Below, piece by piece: positions 25,598 to 33,565 of a stretch of DNA of 34,551 nt; the first letter of the stretch is position 1; every line of letters starts with the position of its first letter. The notes below the pieces were generated by a model, which ran no database searches, was not told where the DNA came from, and saw only the letters and a program-made list of their open reading frames with translations. The stretch lies in contig DAHUXO010000191.1 in assembly GCA_027307095.1 (NCBI GenBank), positions 1 to 34,551 of the forward strand, read 5' to 3'. Both the position numbers and the translations under genes were made by a program. The DNA comes from Betaproteobacteria bacterium. GTDB lineage: Bacteria; Pseudomonadota; Gammaproteobacteria; Burkholderiales; Casimicrobiaceae.

Positions 25598-25625
25598 CCC
25601 CTCAAAACCCCAAAACCCGAAAACC
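25598..25625 (-). other. potential G-quadruplex with T4 loops
   Basis: On the minus strand, runs of GG, GGG, GGGG and GGGG are separated by TTTTC, TTTT and TTTTGA, directly after the stop codon of the preceding gene. The pattern resembles G4T4 telomere-type repeats. It permits at least a two-layer quadruplex; whether it forms is untested. Confidence 0.45.
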
Positions 25626-25693
25626 GCGGAAAACCGGGACGCACCACGTTTTAAAACGTGGTGCGTCCCGGTTTTCCGTCCCGGTTTTTTCGG
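25617..25693. terminator. very long hairpin, probable bidirectional terminator
   Basis: The core 25627-25678 is a perfect 52-base palindrome (26-base arms, no spacer, centre GTTTTAAAAC). Pairing then continues outward (25617-25626 with 25682-25693) apart from 3-base and 2-base bulges, giving a stem of about 36 pairs. A TTTTTT run lies at 25685-25690 for plus-strand transcription, and TTTT runs lie on the other side for the minus strand. It separates the preceding gene from the rplY promoter. Confidence 0.75.
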
Positions 25694-25703
25694 TACGGTT
25701 TCC

Positions 25704-25712
25704 TGCTATAAT
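25704..25712 (+). promoter_or_regulatory. extended -10 promoter for rplY
   Basis: TGCTATAAT is a perfect extended -10 (TGn + TATAAT) about 100 bases before the rplY start, just after the large hairpin. The -35 region is only a T-run, as is common for extended -10 promoters. Confidence 0.7.
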
Positions 25713-25814
25713 TCAAGGCTTTCCGCGCGCCGGCCGGCACGCGGGCGTCGACCATGGCGGACGACCGGCATCGATCCCGGAAGGCCGCAGACAAACCTGA
25801 AGGAGTCGCCACCA

Positions 25815-26531
25815 ATGGCCACGATCGAATTCACCGCGTTTGCCCGCACGACCGAAGGACGCGGCGCGTCGCGCCGCATGCGCCGCGGAGGCAAGACCCC
25901 CGGCATCGTCTACGGCGGGGCCGCGAAGCCGCAGCCGATCGAGCTCGACCACAACGCGCTGATCCACGCGCTGCGCAACGAAGTGTTCCACGCGTCGATC
26001 CTGTCGATGAAGGTCGACGGCGCGACGACCCGCGTCCTGTTGCGCGACGTCCAGATGCATCCGTTCCGCAACGAGGTGCTCCACGTCGACTTCCAGCGCA
26101 TCGACGAGGCGAAGAAGATCCACATGAAGGTGCCGCTGCACTTCGTCAACGCGGACGTGTCGCCGGCGGTCAAGACGCAGGGCGCGATCATCAGTCACGT
26201 GAAGACCGAGCTCGACATCGCCTGCCTGCCGAAGGACCTGCCTGAATTCATCGAGGTCGACCTCTCGGGCCTCGACACCACGCATTCGCTGCACGTTTCC
26301 GGCGTCAAGCTGCCCGCCGGCGTGACCGCCGTCACGCACAGGACGGGGGACCCGGTCATCGCCACGGCGGTCGTGCCGAAGGCCGCGGCCGAGACCGAGG
26401 AGACCGTTGCCGCGGCGGCCGAGCCTGCCGCAGGCGCTGCCGCTGCCACGGAAGCCAAGCCGGCCGAAGCGAAGGGCGCGGAGAAGGCAGGCGAGAAGAA
26501 AGAAGCGGGCAAGGACGAGAAGAAGAAGTAA
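25815..26531 (+). CDS. rplY: 50S ribosomal protein L25 (Ctc form)
   Basis: Binds 5S rRNA in the large ribosomal subunit. The product has 238 residues: an N-terminal L25 domain (about 1-95; [26 protein letters not shown]) followed by the C-terminal TL5/Ctc beta domain (about 100-190; [25 protein letters not shown]-like). The last 45 or so residues are a low-complexity Ala/Glu/Lys tail ending in KKK. A good AAGGAG ribosome site lies 9 bases before the ATG. It has its own promoter and is followed by pth, as usual. Confidence 0.97.
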   Translation: MATIEFTAFARTTEGRGASRRMRRGGKTPGIVYGGAAKPQPIELDHNALIHALRNEVFHASILSMKVDGATTRVLLRDVQMHPFRNEVLHVDFQRIDEAKKIHMKVPLHFVNADVSPAVKTQGAIISHVKTELDIACLPKDLPEFIEVDLSGLDTTHSLHVSGVKLPAGVTAVTHRTGDPVIATAVVPKAAAETEETVAAAAEPAAGAAAATEAKPAEAKGAEKAGEKKEAGKDEKKK

Positions 26532-26598
26532 TCGGCCGTGCTCGACCGCCCCGCGGTTGCGGTCCCGGCCCCGTGCCGGGTCCCGCGAGCGGATGCCG

Positions 26599-26629
26599 GC
26601 CCGCAGGGGGCTTCTGTCGGCGGGCTTTT
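26599..26629 (+). terminator. possible terminator after rplY
   Basis: GCCCGC and GCGGGC form a 6-pair stem around a 15-base loop, followed directly by TTTT. The stem is short and the loop long, so termination may be partial; pth begins 21 bases later. Confidence 0.4.
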
Positions 26630-26650
26630 CGTTCGTCCGGCTGACGATCG

Positions 26651-27268
26651 ATGAGCATGCCGATCCGACTGGTCGCGGGACTCGGCAATCCCGGGCGCGG
26701 CTACGCGGCGACGCGGCACAACGCGGGATTCTGGTTCGCCGACGAGCTCGCGGCGAGGCTTTCGGCGTCGTTCTCGGTGGAGCCGAAGTTCGCGGCGGAC
26801 GTCGCCCGCACGGGCGCGCTGCGGATCTGCAAGCCGACGACGTTCATGAACGGCTCCGGGCGCGCCGTCGCGGCGATCGCGCGCTTCTATGGCATCGAGC
26901 CCGGGGAGATCCTCGTCGTCCACGACGAGCTCGACCTCAGGCCGGGCGAGGCGAAGCTCAAGCTGGGCGGGGGCCATGCCGGGCACAACGGCCTGCGCGA
27001 CATCCATGCGCAGCTCGGCAGCGCGGACTTCTGGCGGCTGCGGCTGGGCATCGGGCATCCGCGCGAATCGCAGGTGCCCGAGCGCGAGGTCGTCGACTAC
27101 GTGCTGAAGCCCCCGGCGACGGAGGATCGCGGCGCGATCGAAGCGGCGATCCTGCGCGCGATCGGCGCGTGGCCCGACATCGCGCGCGGGGACATGGAAC
27201 GCGCGATGCTCGCATTGCACACACGACCGCGCGACGCAGGCGTCGCGCCCAACGGGGCCGGAACATGA
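26651..27268 (+). CDS. pth: peptidyl-tRNA hydrolase
   Basis: Recycles peptidyl-tRNAs released from stalled ribosomes. The product has 205 residues. [20 protein letters not shown] carries the catalytic His, FMNGSG and GHNGLRDI the substrate-binding Asn residues, and HDELDL the conserved Asp. The start may be ATG 26651 or 26657, two codons apart. Its stop overlaps the ychF start (ATGA), so the two are translationally coupled; the pair is conserved in many bacteria. Confidence 0.97.
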   Translation: MSMPIRLVAGLGNPGRGYAATRHNAGFWFADELAARLSASFSVEPKFAADVARTGALRICKPTTFMNGSGRAVAAIARFYGIEPGEILVVHDELDLRPGEAKLKLGGGHAGHNGLRDIHAQLGSADFWRLRLGIGHPRESQVPEREVVDYVLKPPATEDRGAIEAAILRAIGAWPDIARGDMERAMLALHTRPRDAGVAPNGAGT

Positions 27269-28359
27269 GCGTCAGATGCGGAATCGTAGGATTGCCCAAT
27301 GTGGGAAAGTCGACGCTGTTCAATGCACTCACCAGGGCAGGCATCGCCGCCGAGAACTACCCGTTCTGCACGATCGAGCCGAATGTGGGGATCGTCGAGG
27401 TGCCGGATCCGCGGCTCGCCGCGCTCGCCGCGATCGCGAAGCCGCAGAAGGTGATCCCGGCGACGGTCGAGTTCGTCGACATCGCCGGCCTGGTCGCTGG
27501 GGCGTCGAAAGGAGAGGGGCTCGGCAACCAGTTCCTCGCCACCATCCGCGAGACCGACGCCATCGCCCACGTGGTGAGATGTTTCGAGGACCCGAACGTC
27601 GTCCACGTCGGCGGCAAGGTCGACCCGATCAGTGACATCGGGACGATCAACACCGAGCTTGCACTCGCCGACCTCGCCGCGGTCGACAAGCAGATGTCCA
27701 AGGTCGAGAAGCTCGCGCGCGCCGGGGGCGACAAGGAGGCGCAGCGCACCCACGCCGTGCTCGCACGCGTCCGCGCCGCGCTGAACCAGGCGAAACCCGC
27801 CCGCACCGTCGAGCTCCATGACGAGGAGCGGGCGCTGCTGAAGCCGTATTTCCTTCTGACGATGAAGCCGACGCTCTACGTCGCGAACGTCTCCGAGCAC
27901 GGTTTCGAGGGCAACCCGATGCTCGAGGAGCTCCGGCGCCACGCGCAGGCCGAGAAGACCCCGGTGGTCGCGATCTGCGCCGCGATGGAGGCGCAGATCG
28001 CCGACCTCGACGCCGAGGACAAGGACATCTTCCTCGCCGACATGGGGATGACCGAGCCGGGGCTCGACCGGCTGATCCGCGCCGGATACGATCTGCTCGG
28101 CCTGCACACGTATTTCACCGCAGGCGAGAAGGAGGTCCGCGCGTGGACGGTCGCGAAGGGCGCGACGGCGCCGCAGGCGGCGGGCGTCATCCACACCGAT
28201 TTCGAGCGCGGATTCATCCGCGCCGAGGTGATCGCCTACGCCGACTACACCGCGCTCAAGGGCGAGCAGGGTGCGAAGGAAGCGGGCAGGATGCGACTGG
28301 AAGGCAAGGACTACGTCGTGCGTGACGGCGACGTGATGCACTTCCGCTTCAACGTCTAG
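27265..28359 (+). CDS. ychF: redox-regulated ATPase YchF (Obg-related)
   Basis: Ribosome-associated P-loop ATPase of the Obg/TRAFAC group. The product has 364 residues, near the usual 363. G1 GLPNVGKST (9-17), CTIEPNVG switch, DIAGLV as G3, and NVSE in the place of NKxD, the change that makes the family prefer ATP over GTP. A coiled-coil insert (about 130-200) and a C-terminal TGS domain ([13 protein letters not shown] ... [17 protein letters not shown]) complete it. The track's 650-residue version merges it with out-of-frame pth sequence. The stop is TAG. Confidence 0.97.
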   Translation: MSVRCGIVGLPNVGKSTLFNALTRAGIAAENYPFCTIEPNVGIVEVPDPRLAALAAIAKPQKVIPATVEFVDIAGLVAGASKGEGLGNQFLATIRETDAIAHVVRCFEDPNVVHVGGKVDPISDIGTINTELALADLAAVDKQMSKVEKLARAGGDKEAQRTHAVLARVRAALNQAKPARTVELHDEERALLKPYFLLTMKPTLYVANVSEHGFEGNPMLEELRRHAQAEKTPVVAICAAMEAQIADLDAEDKDIFLADMGMTEPGLDRLIRAGYDLLGLHTYFTAGEKEVRAWTVAKGATAPQAAGVIHTDFERGFIRAEVIAYADYTALKGEQGAKEAGRMRLEGKDYVVRDGDVMHFRFNV

Positions 28360-28391
28360 GGCGGCCGCGGGCCGCGCAAGGGGGTCTTTCG

Positions 28392-28901
28392 ATGCGCATC
28401 GCCGCCGATGAATGCGCCTGGCTGGCGTCGCGGGGCGCGCGTTGGGTCGCGACCGCCGCGGTCATGCTGCTCTCCGCCTGCGCGACGATGCTGCCGGGCA
28501 TCCCGCCCCGCATCGACGTCGTGGGCGTCAGCCTCGACCGCATCGTCGGGTCCGATGCGTATTTCAGCGTCGCCGTGTCGATCTCGAATCCCGACGACCG
28601 CGACGTCGTCATCGAAGCACTCGACGGAACGCTGTCGATCGAGGGGCAGGAGGTCGCCAAGGGCGACCTCAAGGCGCCCGTGCACGTGCCTGCGCACGGC
28701 AGTGCGAACGCCGAGTTCTCGGCGCGCACCGGCATGGACGCCGTGCTGCTCGCGGTCGCGAAGGCGATGCAGCGCGGTGCGCGCACGCACCCGTCGGCGG
28801 TGCCGCCCTCGCTCCACTACCTGATCGAGGGCCGCGCGAAGCTCGCGGGCGGCGCGAGCCTGCCTTTCTCACGCAGCGGGGACGTCGGGGGATCGAAGTG
28901 A
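28392..28901 (+). CDS. LEA type 2 (WHy-domain) lipoprotein
   Basis: Predicted lipoprotein of 169 residues. A basic N-region and hydrophobic core end in the lipobox LLSAC with lipid-modified Cys30. The mature part has the beta-sandwich pattern of the LEA-2/WHy domain ([45 protein letters not shown]). This domain is found in stress and envelope proteins; the function here is unknown. An AAGGGGG ribosome site precedes the ATG. Its end overlaps dapF (GTGA), suggesting coupling, although the biochemical link is unclear. Confidence 0.85.
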   Translation: MRIAADECAWLASRGARWVATAAVMLLSACATMLPGIPPRIDVVGVSLDRIVGSDAYFSVAVSISNPDDRDVVIEALDGTLSIEGQEVAKGDLKAPVHVPAHGSANAEFSARTGMDAVLLAVAKAMQRGARTHPSAVPPSLHYLIEGRAKLAGGASLPFSRSGDVGGSK

Positions 28902-29728
28902 CGGCGCTGCGCTTCACCAAGATGCAGGGGCTGGGAAACGATTTCGTCGTCGTCGACGCGACGCGCGCTCCGTTCACGCTCGCTCCCGCTGACATCCGGC
29001 GCCTCGCCGATCGTCGTTTCGGAGTCGGCTGCGACCAGGTGCTGGTCGTCGAGGCTGCCCGCGGGGACGCCGATTTCCGCTACCGGATCTTCAACTCGGA
29101 CGGCGGCGAGGTCGAGCAGTGCGGCAACGGGGCGCGCTGCTTCGTCGTCTTCGTCCGCGAGCACGGGCTGACCGACAAGCGCGAGATCCGCGTCGAGACC
29201 GCAGGCGGATTGATCGTCCCGCGGATGGAGCCCGACGGCGAGGTGATCGTGGACATGGGGGTGCCGCGGTTCCTGCCCGAGGAGGTCCCTTTCACCGGGG
29301 GCGCCGGTGGCGTCGTCGAGCCGCTGGACGTCGACGGGACCGTCGTGCAGATCTCGGTGCTTTCGATGGGCAACCCGCACGCGGTGCAGGTCGTCGCCGA
29401 CGTCGACACCGCACCGGTCGCGACGATGGGACCGTTGATCGAGCGGCACCCGCGGTTTCCCCGGCGCGTCAATGCGGGATTCATGCAGGTCGTCGATCGC
29501 GCTACCATTCGACTGCGCGTCTTCGAACGGGGTGCGGGCGAGACGCTCGCCTGCGGAACCGGCGCCTGCGCGGCGGTCGTCGCCGGAATCCGGCGCGGCC
29601 TGCTCGATGCGAGCGTCCGGGTGGTCACGCGCGGGGGCGATCTCGCGATCGCGTGGCGGGGAGGCGATGCGCCGGTCATGATGAAAGGCCCGGCCTGCAC
29701 GGTCTTCGAAGGCGAGTGGCGCGGCTGA
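28898..29728 (+). CDS. dapF: diaminopimelate epimerase
   Basis: Interconverts LL- and meso-diaminopimelate for lysine and peptidoglycan synthesis, by a PLP-independent two-cysteine mechanism. The product has 276 residues from GTG 28898. Catalytic Cys75 is in QCGNGARCF and Cys219 in [24 protein letters not shown] near the N-terminus and [11 protein letters not shown] are also conserved. The GTG start overlaps the stop of the lipoprotein gene. The dapF-DUF484-xerC order is conserved in proteobacteria. Confidence 0.97.
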   Translation: MTALRFTKMQGLGNDFVVVDATRAPFTLAPADIRRLADRRFGVGCDQVLVVEAARGDADFRYRIFNSDGGEVEQCGNGARCFVVFVREHGLTDKREIRVETAGGLIVPRMEPDGEVIVDMGVPRFLPEEVPFTGGAGGVVEPLDVDGTVVQISVLSMGNPHAVQVVADVDTAPVATMGPLIERHPRFPRRVNAGFMQVVDRATIRLRVFERGAGETLACGTGACAAVVAGIRRGLLDASVRVVTRGGDLAIAWRGGDAPVMMKGPACTVFEGEWRG

Positions 29729-29787
29729 CCGGACCTGCGCAGGCGCCCCGGGATCGATCAACACGCTGTCAACGACCAAGGACCTGG

Positions 29788-30441
29788 ATGGACGCGAGTG
29801 TCGTCGCCGAATACCTGAAGCAGCACCCGGATTTCTTCGAGGACTACGCCGACATCGTAGCCGAGATCTTCGTGCCGCACCCGCACGGCGGCCACGCGAT
29901 CCCGATCGCCGAACGCCAGATCCTCACGCTGCGCGACCGGATTCGCGATCTCGAGCGGCAGCTCGCCGAGCTGGTCCGCCACGGCACCGAGAACGATGTC
30001 ATCAGCGAGAAGCTCCATCGCTCGACGCTCGCGCTGTTCGCCGCGCGCGACCTCGAGACGACGCTGGCCGTTCTGTCGCACAGCCTGAAGGAGGATTTCG
30101 CGGTGCCCCAGGTCGCGATGCGCATCTGGGACGCGGACCCGGGCGAGGCCCGGCTTCCCGAGCTCGCGGAAGTTTCGACGGAAGTTCGCGACTATGCGGA
30201 CCACCTGCGCGGACCCTACTGCGGCGCCCAGGCGGCAGAGGGGTCGCGCGCGTGGTTCGAGGACGGCGAGTCGCTGGGCTCGTTCGCGTACCTGCCGCTG
30301 CGCACCGAGACCACGTTCGGCGTGCTCGCCCTCGCCAGCCGCGACGCCCAGCGCTTCCATTCCGCGATGGGGACCGTCTACCTGCTGCGCCTCGCCGAGC
30401 TCGCGAGCATGGCGATCGCGCGTTTCCTGCCCGCGTCCTAG
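29788..30441 (+). CDS. DUF484 family protein (GAF-like)
   Basis: Cytosolic protein of 217 residues. The start VVAEYLKQHPDFFEDYADIV and IPIAERQILTLRDRIRDLERQLAEL, a coiled coil at about 45-70, are typical of DUF484; the rest folds like a GAF domain by pattern. Its function is unknown, but it is nearly always found between dapF and xerC, as here. ATG 29788 gives the expected N-terminus; the longer track version is dapF read out of frame. The stop is TAG, 10 bases before xerC. Confidence 0.93.
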   Translation: MDASVVAEYLKQHPDFFEDYADIVAEIFVPHPHGGHAIPIAERQILTLRDRIRDLERQLAELVRHGTENDVISEKLHRSTLALFAARDLETTLAVLSHSLKEDFAVPQVAMRIWDADPGEARLPELAEVSTEVRDYADHLRGPYCGAQAAEGSRAWFEDGESLGSFAYLPLRTETTFGVLALASRDAQRFHSAMGTVYLLRLAELASMAIARFLPAS

Positions 30442-30451
30442 CGCTCCCGCG

Positions 30452-31381
30452 ATGTCCGCGACCATCGCAGCGCCTGCAGGAACTTCGGAGGAGAACGCGG
30501 CGCTGTTCGACGCGTTCGCCACCCATCTGGCGCCGCGCCCCATCCACACCCGCAGTGCCTACCTGCGCGATGTCGTGCAGCTGCTGTCGCTCGCCGGCAC
30601 TGCGCCCGTCGCGCGGCTGTCGCGGGCCCAGTTGATGCGCCACATCGCGACGCTGCACGGGCGCGGACTTTCGGGGCGGAGCCTCGCGCGGGCCCTGTCG
30701 GCGTGGCGGGCGTTCTATCGTTTCCTGCTGGAGCGCGACCGGTCGCTGGGCGACGATCCCTGCGCGGGCATCAAGGCGCCGAAATCGCCGCGACGGCTGC
30801 CGTCCGCACTGTCGCCCGAGGAGGCCATGCGGCTGGTCACGATCGATGATGCCGATCCGCTGGCGATGCGCGACCGCGCGCTGCTCGAGCTCGCCTATTC
30901 GTCGGGGTTGCGCCTGTCGGAGCTTGCGCAGCTCGACCTCGGGGCCTGCGACCTCGCGGTCGGGGAGGTGCGCGTGCTCGGCAAGGGCAGCAAGGAGCGC
31001 ATCGTGCCGGTGGGAAGCGCGGCACGCGCCGCGATCCAGCGATGGCTCGCGGTCCGGGGCACCCTGGCGGCCGCGGGCGAGACCGCGATGTTCGTCGGCC
31101 GGCCGGGGCGCAGGCTTTCGCCGCGGGCGATCGAGCGCAGGCTCGCGCAGTGGGCCGTCAGGCAAGGCCTGACGCGCCACGTCCACCCGCACATGCTGCG
31201 GCATTCGTTCGCGAGCCATGTGCTGCAGTCGTCGGGCGACCTGCGCGCCGTGCAGGAGATGCTGGGCCACGCGTCGATCGCCAGCACGCAGGTGTACACG
31301 CACCTCGATTTCCAGGCGCTCGCGAAGGTCTACGACGCTGCGCACCCGCGCGCGCGGCGCAGGAAGCGCGGCACGGGCTGA
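30452..31381 (+). CDS. xerC: tyrosine recombinase XerC
   Basis: With XerD it resolves chromosome dimers at dif. The product has 309 residues: an N-terminal SAM-like DNA-binding domain (about 15-105) and a catalytic domain with the full set of active residues, Arg154 (SGLRLSEL), Lys178 (GKGSKER), His247 and Arg250 (HPHMLRHSFASH), His273 (LGHASIASTQ) and Tyr282 (VYTHL). Its place after dapF-DUF484 identifies it as the chromosomal XerC rather than a mobile-element integrase. It converges on the LysR gene with 17 bases between. Confidence 0.95.
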   Translation: MSATIAAPAGTSEENAALFDAFATHLAPRPIHTRSAYLRDVVQLLSLAGTAPVARLSRAQLMRHIATLHGRGLSGRSLARALSAWRAFYRFLLERDRSLGDDPCAGIKAPKSPRRLPSALSPEEAMRLVTIDDADPLAMRDRALLELAYSSGLRLSELAQLDLGACDLAVGEVRVLGKGSKERIVPVGSAARAAIQRWLAVRGTLAAAGETAMFVGRPGRRLSPRAIERRLAQWAVRQGLTRHVHPHMLRHSFASHVLQSSGDLRAVQEMLGHASIASTQVYTHLDFQALAKVYDAAHPRARRRKRGTG

Positions 31382-31398
31382 ATCCGCGCGCAGGCGCT

Positions 31399-32271
31399 TC
31401 AGTCCCGCTTCGGCAGCGCATCGGCGGCGTCGAAGAACGCCGCGATGACGCGGGTGTGGCGCCGCTCGTTCAGGCACACGACGTGCGCGTGCGTCCGCAC
31501 GTCGGCGTCGATGATCGGGACCGTGCGCAGCCGGCGATCGGGAACGAATTCGATCTCCGACACGGCTGAGATGCCGAACCCCTCCAGTGCGGCCTCGCGC
31601 ACCGCCTCCCGGCTGCCGATCTCGATCGCGACGCGAGGCACGACGCCGGAGGCGCGTAGCGCGTCGTCGAGCGCCTTGCGGGTCGTCGATCCGCGCTCGC
31701 GCACGATCATCGGCTCCCCCGCGAGCTCGGCGATCCGGATGCCGCGACGGCGGGCGAAGCGGTGGTCCGTCCGCACGAGGATCACGACGTTGTGCGACCT
31801 GAACGGGGTGAAATGAAGCCGCGGGTCGGCCGCGTAGTGGGCCAGCACCGCGACGTCGGTGTGCCGCTCGAGCAGGCCCTGGACGACCTGCTCCGAGTTG
31901 CCCACGGCGATCGCGAGCTCGATCGCGGGATGGCGCTGCCGGAACGCTCCGAGGATCGCCATCACGTGATAGGGTCCGACGGCGCCCACGCGCAGGTGTC
32001 CGGCGCGCAGCTCGCCGGTGTTCCTGAGCAGTGCCAGCGCTTCTCCCTCCTGCTCGAAGATGCGCTGCGCGATCGCGTAGAGCGCATCGCCCGTGTCGGT
32101 CAGCGCGACGCTCCGCCCGCGACGCAGGAACAGCTCGATGCCGTACGCCGCCTCCAGCGCGCGCACCTGCGAGGTGACGGTCGGCTGGCTCACGTGCAGC
32201 GCCCGCGCGCCCGCGGTGAAGCCGCCGTGACGCGCGACTGCGTAGAACGACCGGAGGTGGGCGAGCCGCAT
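31399..32271 (-). CDS. LysR-type regulator, aminoethylphosphonate-associated type
   Basis: Transcription factor of 290 residues. The N-terminal winged helix-turn-helix (about 1-60; HGGFTAGARALHVSQPTVTSQVRALE) is followed by the periplasmic-binding-like effector domain (about 90-290; HLRVGAVGPYHVMAILGAF, GNSEQVVQGLLE, REAVREAALEGFGISAVSE). These effector-domain patterns resemble, from memory, the LysR family linked to 2-aminoethylphosphonate breakdown. Divergent orientation from the dehydrogenase gene fits a LysR controlling that unit, with a palindrome across its own start codon for autoregulation. The ligand assignment is inference. Confidence 0.8.
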   Translation of the reverse strand: MRLAHLRSFYAVARHGGFTAGARALHVSQPTVTSQVRALEAAYGIELFLRRGRSVALTDTGDALYAIAQRIFEQEGEALALLRNTGELRAGHLRVGAVGPYHVMAILGAFRQRHPAIELAIAVGNSEQVVQGLLERHTDVAVLAHYAADPRLHFTPFRSHNVVILVRTDHRFARRRGIRIAELAGEPMIVRERGSTTRKALDDALRASGVVPRVAIEIGSREAVREAALEGFGISAVSEIEFVPDRRLRTVPIIDADVRTHAHVVCLNERRHTRVIAAFFDAADALPKRD

Positions 32272-32285
32272 AGAAGGATTCTATG
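32269..32285. promoter_or_regulatory. palindrome at the LysR/dehydrogenase divergent promoter
   Basis: CATAGAA-GGA-TTCTATG is a 7-3-7 palindrome that includes the lysR start codon. It is followed by an unusually AT-rich stretch with a second weak repeat (CAAT-TTTTGT-ATTG). It is a candidate LysR operator by position and symmetry only. Confidence 0.45.
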
Positions 32286-32433
32286 TGAATCGTGCAATTT
32301 TTGTATTGGATGAATGCCAGCGACCCCCGGATACTGTGTCCAAGGCCTGCGGCCGCGGGGAGGCGGCGCGGGCGTCATCGAGCTTTCACGATCCGGTGGA
32401 ACACTGTGCCCTCGCCAGGGGCAGGGGGTGGTC

Positions 32434-33528
32434 GTGTTGCGGTGGACGTTTCACAATCCGGTCGAGGTGACGTTCGGGGAGGACGCGCTCGACCGCCTGC
32501 CGGCAGTGCTCGGCGCGCGGACCGCCGCGCTGGTGACGTTTCCCGAGGCCTCGGCGCTCGGATACGTCGCGCGCGTGTCGCGGTTGCTCGGGCCCGCGCT
32601 CGCAGGCGTCGTCGACGACATTGCGCCGAACCCCGATGTTGCCGAGCTCTCGCGACTGCACGCGCGCTTCAGGCACGAATTCGGACACTGCGACGCGATC
32701 GTCGCGCTGGGCGGCGGCAGCGTGCTGGACACCGCCAAGGTCCTTTCCGTCGACGCCCCGACCGGCGGCTTCCCGGAGCTCGCACGACTGCTCGCGAAGG
32801 GCGTCGCGTTCGTGCCCGGAGGCGTCAAGGCGCTGATCGCCATCCCGACGACCGCAGGCACCGGAAGCGAGGTGACGCCCTGGGCGACGGTCTGGGACCG
32901 GGAGGCCGGACGCAAATATTCACTGCACCTGCGCGAGACCTGGCCCGAGGCGGCGATCGTCGACCCGCGCCTGTCAGCGAGCGCCCCGCGCGCGCTGACG
33001 CTGCAATCCGGCCTCGACGCCCTGTCGCACTCGCTCGAGGCGATCTGGAATGTCAATGCGAACCCGGTGTCGGATTCGCTGGCGGTTTCGGCGGCACGGC
33101 GCATGCGCGCGACGCTGCCGGACCTGGTCGAGAAACTGGACGATTCGCGGCTTCGGTCCGAGGCCGCCCTCGCCGCCCTGGAAGCGGGCCTCGCATTCTC
33201 GAACACCCGCACGGCGCTCGCCCATTCGATCTCCTACGAGATGACGCTGCGACATGGGGTGCCGCACGGCATCGCGTGCTCGTTCACGCTGCCGCTGGTC
33301 CTCGGGCGCGCGATCGGCACGCGGCCCGACCGCGACGCGGTGCTCGCCCGCGTCTTCGACGTACCGCTGGCGAGGGCGCCCGACGAGCTCGCGGCGTGGC
33401 TCGAGCGACTGCAGGTCAGCACCGAATTCACGAGTTATGGCGTAACAGCGGAGGAGTCGCGGGTGCTGGTCGAGTCGGCGCTCGCTGGACCGCGTGGTCG
33501 CAATTTCATCGGGGCGACGCCCGGCTGA
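32434..33528 (+). CDS. iron-containing alcohol dehydrogenase, phosphonate-associated type
   Basis: Group III NAD(P)- and metal-dependent dehydrogenase, 364 residues from GTG 32434. WTFHNPVEVTFGEDAL at the N-terminus resembles the dehydrogenases found in phosphonate gene clusters. The cofactor loop is GGGSVLDTAK (93-102), then PTTAGTGSEVTPW (139-150), and metal ligands are Asp195, His199 (LDALSHSLEA), His264 and His278. A likely substrate is phosphonoacetaldehyde or a related aldehyde/alcohol, inferred from resemblance and from the adjacent LysR. GTG 32428 and TTG 32437 are alternative starts; the track's ATG at 32314 adds 40 residues that do not look like the family. Confidence 0.83.
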   Translation: MLRWTFHNPVEVTFGEDALDRLPAVLGARTAALVTFPEASALGYVARVSRLLGPALAGVVDDIAPNPDVAELSRLHARFRHEFGHCDAIVALGGGSVLDTAKVLSVDAPTGGFPELARLLAKGVAFVPGGVKALIAIPTTAGTGSEVTPWATVWDREAGRKYSLHLRETWPEAAIVDPRLSASAPRALTLQSGLDALSHSLEAIWNVNANPVSDSLAVSAARRMRATLPDLVEKLDDSRLRSEAALAALEAGLAFSNTRTALAHSISYEMTLRHGVPHGIACSFTLPLVLGRAIGTRPDRDAVLARVFDVPLARAPDELAAWLERLQVSTEFTSYGVTAEESRVLVESALAGPRGRNFIGATPG

Positions 33529-33565
33529 CTCCGGCCGGCACGATCGTTCCGCACAAGGAGGAGCG

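Noticed and set aside
25604-25633. CRISPR-like or telomere repeat array from the AAAACC units
   Set aside because: Only four short irregular units without spacers; better described as a quadruplex motif feeding into the hairpin.
30452-31381. Tyrosine recombinase as a mobile-element integrase
   Set aside because: Length, motifs and the dapF-DUF484 context identify chromosomal XerC; no attachment repeats or cargo are seen beside it.
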